Origin: Oceanospirillum sp964342385
GTDB lineage: Bacteria; Pseudomonadota; Gammaproteobacteria; Pseudomonadales; Halomonadaceae
Direction: 5' to 3'
NCBI GenBank assembly: GCA_964342385.1
Contig: CAYFGP010000139.1
Location: 1 to 17,088, forward strand
Length of the DNA stretch: 17,088 nucleotides
The position numbers and the translations under genes are program-made. Of the stretch, positions 13,303 through 17,088 are shown one piece after another; the first letter of the stretch is position 1; each line of letters opens with the position of its first letter. A model generated the notes under the pieces. That model was not told the DNA's origin. It did no database searches and saw only the letters and a program-made list of their open reading frames with translations.

Positions 13303-14007
13303 GTGAAAAAAGCCCCTTTATCGACTCAGCAAGCAAAAGCCATATCTATGCAATCATCGACACAATCTTCCGAACAGCCTTCTACCCATTCAGCAATTCC
13401 GCAGCGTAAAAGAGTGACTGTAGCCTTAACAGGTGCCTCCGGCGCTCAATACGGTATCCGTCTAATCGAATGCCTGGTGGCCTTAGGTTGCGAAGTATCG
13501 GTATTAATCTCGAAAGCGGCTCACGTAGTGATTGCTACCGAAACTGAAGAGAAATTTCCGGCCGACAGCCAGAAGCTCCAGATCGCGTTGTTAAAGCGTT
13601 TTAATGCGGACGACGATCAAATCAAGGTTTATGGTCGGGAAAACTGGATGTCACCCGTCGCATCGGGCTCCGGTGCGCCTCACAAAATGGTGGTTTGCCC
13701 TTGCTCTACCGGCACTCTGTCGGCTATCGCCACCGCGGCCAGTAATAATCTGATTGAAAGAGCTGCCGATGTAGCGCTAAAAGAACGTCGTCAGTTGATT
13801 CTGGTGCACCGGGAAGCCCCCTATCATGAGGTCCATCTGCAGCATATGCTGACCCTGACCCGCATGGGCGCTCTGGTGATGCCAGCCAGTCCTGGCTTTT
13901 ATCATAATCCACAGTCGGTGAATGATATGGTGGACTTTATTGTCGCTCGTATCTTGGATCAATTGGGTTTTGATCAAAAGCTGATGCCACGGTGGGGAGA
14001 AGCCTAG
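13303..14007 (+). CDS. ubiX: Flavin prenyltransferase UbiX
   Basis: Makes prenylated FMN from reduced FMN and dimethylallyl phosphate, the cofactor of UbiD decarboxylase in ubiquinone synthesis; cytoplasmic and dodecameric in the family. Seen in 234 residues: the FMN-binding loop TGASGAQYG at 43-51, CPCSTGTLSAIA at about 132-143, the R-rich stretch ALKERRQLILVHREAPY at about 158-174, and ASPGFYH near 205-211. Residues 1-36 are a Ser/Gln-rich extension absent from most members, which begin near RKRVTVALTGASG, so the start is uncertain. GTG 13303 has only a weak upstream GGA; ATG 13348 has no visible ribosome binding site and would leave a 219-residue product. It follows mpl with a terminator-like hairpin between, so it may have its own promoter. 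Confidence 0.92.
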   Translation: MKKAPLSTQQAKAISMQSSTQSSEQPSTHSAIPQRKRVTVALTGASGAQYGIRLIECLVALGCEVSVLISKAAHVVIATETEEKFPADSQKLQIALLKRFNADDDQIKVYGRENWMSPVASGSGAPHKMVVCPCSTGTLSAIATAASNNLIERAADVALKERRQLILVHREAPYHEVHLQHMLTLTRMGALVMPASPGFYHNPQSVNDMVDFIVARILDQLGFDQKLMPRWGEA

Positions 14008-14030
14008 GCTCTTTAACTGCTGAGCTTTTT
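14006..14030 (+). terminator. Probable intrinsic terminator of ubiX
   Basis: AGGCTC (14006-14011, overlapping the stop codon) pairs with GAGCTT (14022-14027), counting one G-U pair, around a 10-base loop. The T-run 14026-14030 overlaps and follows the 3' arm. The stem is short, so strength is doubtful. Confidence 0.4.
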
Positions 14031-14064
14031 AAATCGACTAGCCTCTTCAACTGAATACACTTAA

Positions 14065-14105
14065 TCTGCCTGTGAGAGTTGCTGTCAGCAATTCGCACAG
14101 ACAGA
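14065..14105. terminator. Long interrupted hairpin between convergent ubiX and exporter genes
   Basis: TCTG (14065-14068) and CTGTG (14070-14074) pair with CACAG and CAGA (14096-14105), then TTGCT (14079-14083) pairs with AGCAA (14087-14091) around a three-base loop. GTATTTG follows on the plus strand and TTAAGTG on the minus, so T-tracts are poor. It sits midway between two convergent stops and may serve both. Confidence 0.35.
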
Positions 14106-14118
14106 GTATTTGCCAGCT

Positions 14119-14973
14119 TTAAGCCTTCTTTTTCAGCGTTTCATTCGCCGCGGCGGCGATAATCAAGCAGCCACCTAACAGAGTTGTTACTACGGGCTGC
14201 TCTGACAGTAGAATAAAGGCCAGCACCGCACCATAAACAGGTTGCAGGCAAGAGATCAGACTAACACTACTCGCCTTCAGGAAGCGCAGGCTATTCGCCA
14301 GTAGTGTATGAGGCGCCGCAGTAAAAATGGTCCCCAACAATAACAGTTGGAACCATTGGTCTCCATCCAAAGACAACACCTCATCAGTGCTAAACGGCAG
14401 CAACATGATAAAAACAAACAGTGTCTGCCAGCCCATGGTTTTTACCGGGCTGTGACTGCTGTAGTACTTCTTCATGGTCAGATTGCGTAGGGTAAACAGC
14501 AATGCCGAAATTACACCCCAGAATACGCCCAGCGCGATAGGGTCATCGGGATTGAGTGATGGTGTCATCATCACCAGGCCACCGACTACCAACAGAGCCG
14601 CAAACAGATCCCGGATTTGCAGGCGGGTTTTATTGAAGATGGGTTCCAGAAATACCGTGATCACCGGATAGGTAAACAGTGCCAGCATGCCCACAGTCAC
14701 CCCGGCAATCTGCATGGAGTGAAAATAGGTAACCCAGTGCAACCCCATCAAAACCGATAGACCCACAATACCCAGCCATTCATTTCGACTCTCAAAACCT
14801 AACGGTTTTCGACGAAGGGATAGCCAACCCAGTAAAAGAGCGGCAGCAATCAAACAGCGCCACGTTGTCAGATCCAGGGCATTAAGCTGCAGGGTCTGTG
14901 AAAAAATTGCGGTACCGCCAAATAGCAGCAACCCCAAATGCAGGCTGGTAAGCCCCTTTAGGTGATCGGACAT
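14119..14973 (-). CDS. EamA/DMT-family membrane transporter
   Basis: Inner-membrane protein of the drug/metabolite transporter superfamily, probably an exporter of a small metabolite such as an amino acid. Seen in 284 residues: about ten membrane segments arranged as two EamA repeats (roughly 8-135 and 148-275), with TYPVITVFLEPIFN closing repeat one and SCLQPVYGAVLAFILLSEQP closing repeat two. The conserved Pro and Glu near the ends of the fourth helices are typical, and the tail is Lys-rich. Substrate cannot be predicted. ATG 14973 has a weak GAAG eight bases upstream; MSDHLKGLTSLHLGLLLFGG is a plausible family start. It lies 82 bases downstream of the pseudo-GGDEF pair on the same strand, so it may share a transcript. 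TTATCAGAA occurs twice just upstream. Confidence 0.88.
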   Translation of the reverse strand: MSDHLKGLTSLHLGLLLFGGTAIFSQTLQLNALDLTTWRCLIAAALLLGWLSLRRKPLGFESRNEWLGIVGLSVLMGLHWVTYFHSMQIAGVTVGMLALFTYPVITVFLEPIFNKTRLQIRDLFAALLVVGGLVMMTPSLNPDDPIALGVFWGVISALLFTLRNLTMKKYYSSHSPVKTMGWQTLFVFIMLLPFSTDEVLSLDGDQWFQLLLLGTIFTAAPHTLLANSLRFLKASSVSLISCLQPVYGAVLAFILLSEQPVVTTLLGGCLIIAAAANETLKKKA

Positions 14974-14981
14974 AAGCTATC

Positions 14982-15005
14982 TTCTGATAAGTAGATTTCT
15001 GATAA
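14982..15005 (-). promoter_or_regulatory. Direct repeat TTATCAGAA x2 before the exporter gene
   Basis: On the minus strand TTATCAGAA occurs exactly at 15005-14997 and 14990-14982, a 15-base period. The inner copy reaches to nine bases before the exporter ATG and covers the ribosome binding region. A regulator bound here could block translation or transcription. Chance duplication is possible. Confidence 0.25.
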
Positions 15006-15055
15006 ATGAAGTTTCAGAGCAGCAGGTTTTAAGTCAGCTAATTTTTAATAAGCCG

Positions 15056-16021
15056 TTACATGGAGTGCTCAATCGGTTTTTTAGGAATCTTCAGAGTACG
15101 GTTAAAGAATTGGCTGGACTCTTCACCTTGCTCAAGCGTGGCTGGATTTAAGTTGATATCTGAGGTGATATTGTCCAGCTCCACCTGACTGGTGAGCTTC
15201 TGCCAAACCCTTTCTTTGAGTACCAAGCTGCCATTAATCGAGGTATTCGGCAGTAAAAAAAGCAGTGTATTATCACTGATTCGGTAGAGCTCATCGCCAG
15301 TACGACAGCTATCCTGCATGGTTTGACTTACCTTCTTGAGCAATTTCTTAGCCGCATGCTCTCCATGCTGGCTGGTGTAATCATCAAGTTCACACAAGGT
15401 CACTTGCAAGACCGACAGGGGACGTTTGGTTTCTTTGGCGCGGGCCACTTCTTCCACCAAGCGTTTATCGAGCAGACTTGAAGTAAAAGTACCTGTAGTA
15501 CTGTCCTTACCGCTCAACTGCTCCAGGGTTTTAGTCTGTTTTTCCTGAGTAAACGCAAAGATAAAACTAATACCTGCAAACATAGCCAGATGTATGGTGA
15601 GCTCTGAGAAAAGAAACGCATTGGTTAAATCACTTCGAAACAGGATAAATACCAAGACAAAGATCAATAAACTGATACTGGCTTGCTTTACCGGCAGAAT
15701 AAAATAGATAAATACCGGCAGCAGATACAACCATTGACGATACATAGGATCATTTAGCTGCCCCGCATTGAGCAGTACACACCCCAATAAAAGCAGTACG
15801 GGAAAGGCCGTTAAATCCGCTTTATCTTCCGGTTGCCAGAAACGTATCAATGCCAATACCAGCACAAAAGGTGCTGTTAAGGCTGGCCATAAAATCTGAT
15901 CGTAATAACCCAATAGATAGTTGTACCAGGCAGTCACCGCTAACACGATGGCTAAAGATAGATAAAGCGCTGCAGTAATTTTCTCTCTGAGCAGGGCAAT
16001 TTGGGGGCTCAACTCAAACAT
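15056..16021 (-). CDS. Six-TM membrane protein with degenerate GGDEF domain (second of pair)
   Basis: A 321-residue inner-membrane protein. Seen: six hydrophobic segments at about 16-36, 44-60, 71-87, 97-111, 113-129 and 141-158, then a cytoplasmic domain with the layout of a GGDEF diguanylate cyclase from about 165. KDSTTGTFTSSLLDKRL stands where D-x-L-T-G-L-x-N-R normally lies, and RISDNTLLFLLP where R-x-GGDEF does; both glycines and the acidic pair are lost, so catalysis is not expected. It may bind nucleotide or partner protein. Start ATG 16021 is chosen because GGAAGGA lies seven bases upstream, whereas the longer frame to 16054 runs into the previous gene. The start overlaps the upstream stop by eight bases (ATGTTTGA), so translation is probably coupled. 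The C-terminal 50 residues are polar and unlike GGDEF. Not a recognised named family. Confidence 0.75.
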   Translation of the reverse strand: MFELSPQIALLREKITAALYLSLAIVLAVTAWYNYLLGYYDQILWPALTAPFVLVLALIRFWQPEDKADLTAFPVLLLLGCVLLNAGQLNDPMYRQWLYLLPVFIYFILPVKQASISLLIFVLVFILFRSDLTNAFLFSELTIHLAMFAGISFIFAFTQEKQTKTLEQLSGKDSTTGTFTSSLLDKRLVEEVARAKETKRPLSVLQVTLCELDDYTSQHGEHAAKKLLKKVSQTMQDSCRTGDELYRISDNTLLFLLPNTSINGSLVLKERVWQKLTSQVELDNITSDINLNPATLEQGEESSQFFNRTLKIPKKPIEHSM

Positions 16022-16979
16022 TATGAAATCCTTCCGTGGTATCCAGAAAATCACTAATCAGATACATAGGTGCATCGTTAGCCTGCTTTACAGCTTCAGC
16101 AATGGCATCCTGACTTTTTTGTAAAATCTCTTCTTCCGTATCATGTTCACCAGGCAAAATCGCTGCCACCGCAATCTCTGGCGCACGATTACGATGAAAT
16201 TGGGCACAAAAGTGAATGCTGTCTTTGTAGTGAGCTGAAGGCAACAAAGCTACCAGATAGTCTTTATGACGATAGAGACGGTCAAAAGGACGTAGTTGCG
16301 GCAAAATTTGATCGCTTAAATCTTTCAGAGTGGTACGGGCCTGATCATCCCGACGCTGGAAACACAGTACGGCCAGACTGGTATTTTCCCTGTCAGCACG
16401 GGCTAACTCCCTAGGCAGATCCTCTTGCAACTGCTGATAGTTATAAGCGCCACTTTCGGAATCGATACTGACCAATGCTTGCAGATGCTGTTGGCGCTCA
16501 CGACTGGTAAAAATAAAGATACAAGCAATGGTGGTTGCCCCCCAGAATAGATACAGCACCTGTAAGCGCTCTACTCCCTCAAGCTGCACCGTACTGGAGA
16601 GATTAAAGATGATGGCATAAGTCAACGTCAGTAACAGCGCAGGCTTAAATGACAGTAGGCTAAACAGGTATAAGGGCAAGATATAGGCCCAGTAGGCACT
16701 CATCAAAGAGGGGATCCAATGTCCGGCAACACTCAAACCACCAAACACCAATAACATAAATAACGGCAGAACCTGACTAGGACGACGCACAAACCACATG
16801 TTGTAAGCGCCGCACAGTAATAAGATCAGCCCACCAACCGCTAAGATAACACCAGCCTGGGGAATTAGATCATTTTCAGGTAGAGCGTTATAGAAATGGT
16901 TCCAGCCCAGTATCAGGCTGCCGATGCCCGCCAGTAGAAAATAGCTGGCATTTAAACGGGCTTTGTATTTGCTATCCAT
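16014..16979 (-). CDS. Six-TM membrane protein with degenerate GGDEF domain (first of pair)
   Basis: A 321-residue inner-membrane protein, the same length as its downstream partner. Seen: six hydrophobic segments at about 13-29, 42-63, 71-90, 94-110, 113-131 and 138-158, then a cytoplasmic GGDEF-like domain from about 165. IDSESGAYNYQQLQEDL replaces the usual D-x-L-T-G-L-x-N-R region and DRLYRHKDYLVALLP replaces the R-x-GGDEF strand, with no GG and no DE pair, so diguanylate cyclase activity is unlikely. From residue about 158 it lines up with the partner without gaps for about 50 residues (SRERQQHLQALV against TQEKQTKTLEQL), which points to an ancient tandem duplication. ATG 16979 has a weak upstream GGAACAGG. 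A candidate promoter lies 43-70 bases upstream. Sensor or scaffold role is inference only. Confidence 0.75.
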   Translation of the reverse strand: MDSKYKARLNASYFLLAGIGSLILGWNHFYNALPENDLIPQAGVILAVGGLILLLCGAYNMWFVRRPSQVLPLFMLLVFGGLSVAGHWIPSLMSAYWAYILPLYLFSLLSFKPALLLTLTYAIIFNLSSTVQLEGVERLQVLYLFWGATTIACIFIFTSRERQQHLQALVSIDSESGAYNYQQLQEDLPRELARADRENTSLAVLCFQRRDDQARTTLKDLSDQILPQLRPFDRLYRHKDYLVALLPSAHYKDSIHFCAQFHRNRAPEIAVAAILPGEHDTEEEILQKSQDAIAEAVKQANDAPMYLISDFLDTTEGFHNV

Positions 16980-17021
16980 TTGCGTTGTCGGCCTGTTCCA
17001 ATCTTAGTGTGGGGTAGAGAG

Positions 17022-17049
17022 ATTATACTCCTTAGATCACTGCTGTCCG
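17022..17049 (-). promoter_or_regulatory. Candidate sigma-70 promoter of the pseudo-GGDEF pair
   Basis: On the minus strand a perfect TATAAT occupies 17027-17022, with CGGACA (three bases shared with the end of TTGACA) at 17049-17044, 16 bases upstream. The start would fall near 17015, giving a leader of about 35 bases to ATG 16979. A T7 run at about 17060-17054, further upstream on this strand, may be the tail of a terminator for the preceding gene. Confidence 0.5.
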
Positions 17050-17088
17050 GTTTAAAAAAACGGAAGGGGCTGGAGAGCTTAACCTCTG

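Noticed and set aside
13212..13409. 65-codon frame overlapping the start of ubiX
   Set aside because: Overlaps ubiX in another frame, no ribosome binding site, and its translation has no recognisable features.
17054..17060. Terminator at the right edge (run of A on plus, T on minus)
   Set aside because: A T7 run is present on the minus strand but no solid stem can be drawn in the remaining bases of the window.

Overview
The window looks like chromosomal DNA of a free-living, motile, probably marine gammaproteobacterium of moderate GC content. The evidence is the Mpl–UbiX gene pair, which Pseudomonas-type and Oceanospirillales-type genomes share; a PPi-dependent phosphofructokinase; two chemoreceptor genes; and solute-binding proteins with no transporter genes beside them. 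An Oceanospirillaceae-like host is my best guess, made from protein character only. I see no tRNA, rRNA, CRISPR array, phage module or complete insertion sequence.

Layout. (1) 1-1158: a chemoreceptor gene on the minus strand is cut off inside its signalling domain at the left edge; foreign-looking DNA, possibly an insertion-sequence end, begins at about position 50. (2) 1159-1999: a long non-coding gap holding seven GGGCAA hexamers (a G-quadruplex pattern), small inverted repeats, one doubtful 23-codon ORF, and a promoter next to the following gene. (3) 2000-4117: a membrane class III adenylate cyclase with a 7TMR-DISM sensor. (4) 4154-5402: a WYL-domain regulator and a small ABM-fold protein, both on the minus strand, separated by a hairpin-rich spacer. 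(5) 5403-9733: a chemosensory block. It has a long leader with palindromes and a possible 39-aa leader ORF, a dCache_1 chemoreceptor carrying the complete amino-acid-binding motif, and two convergent periplasmic solute-binding proteins. (6) 9954-14007: housekeeping genes, namely pfp (minus) divergent from mpl and ubiX (plus). (7) 14119-16979: an EamA-type exporter behind a translationally coupled pair of 321-residue membrane proteins, each with six predicted membrane segments and a degenerate GGDEF domain.

How the genes fit together. Much of the window is about sensing: two chemoreceptors, two binding proteins, a cAMP-producing membrane receptor and two pseudo-GGDEF membrane proteins. The dCache receptor probably reports amino acids to the chemotaxis pathway. 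The binding proteins have no permease or ATPase here, so they may act as sensors or serve a transporter elsewhere. Pfp carries out reversible PPi-linked glycolysis, Mpl recycles murein peptide, and UbiX makes the prenylated flavin needed by UbiD in ubiquinone synthesis. The overlapping pseudo-GGDEF pair is the strongest candidate for something undescribed.

Several starts were moved inward from the longest possible reading frame because a ribosome binding site and signal peptide or family start support the later codon (1158, 2000, 6048, 9733, 11675, 16021). All functions are inferred from sequence; no database search was possible.
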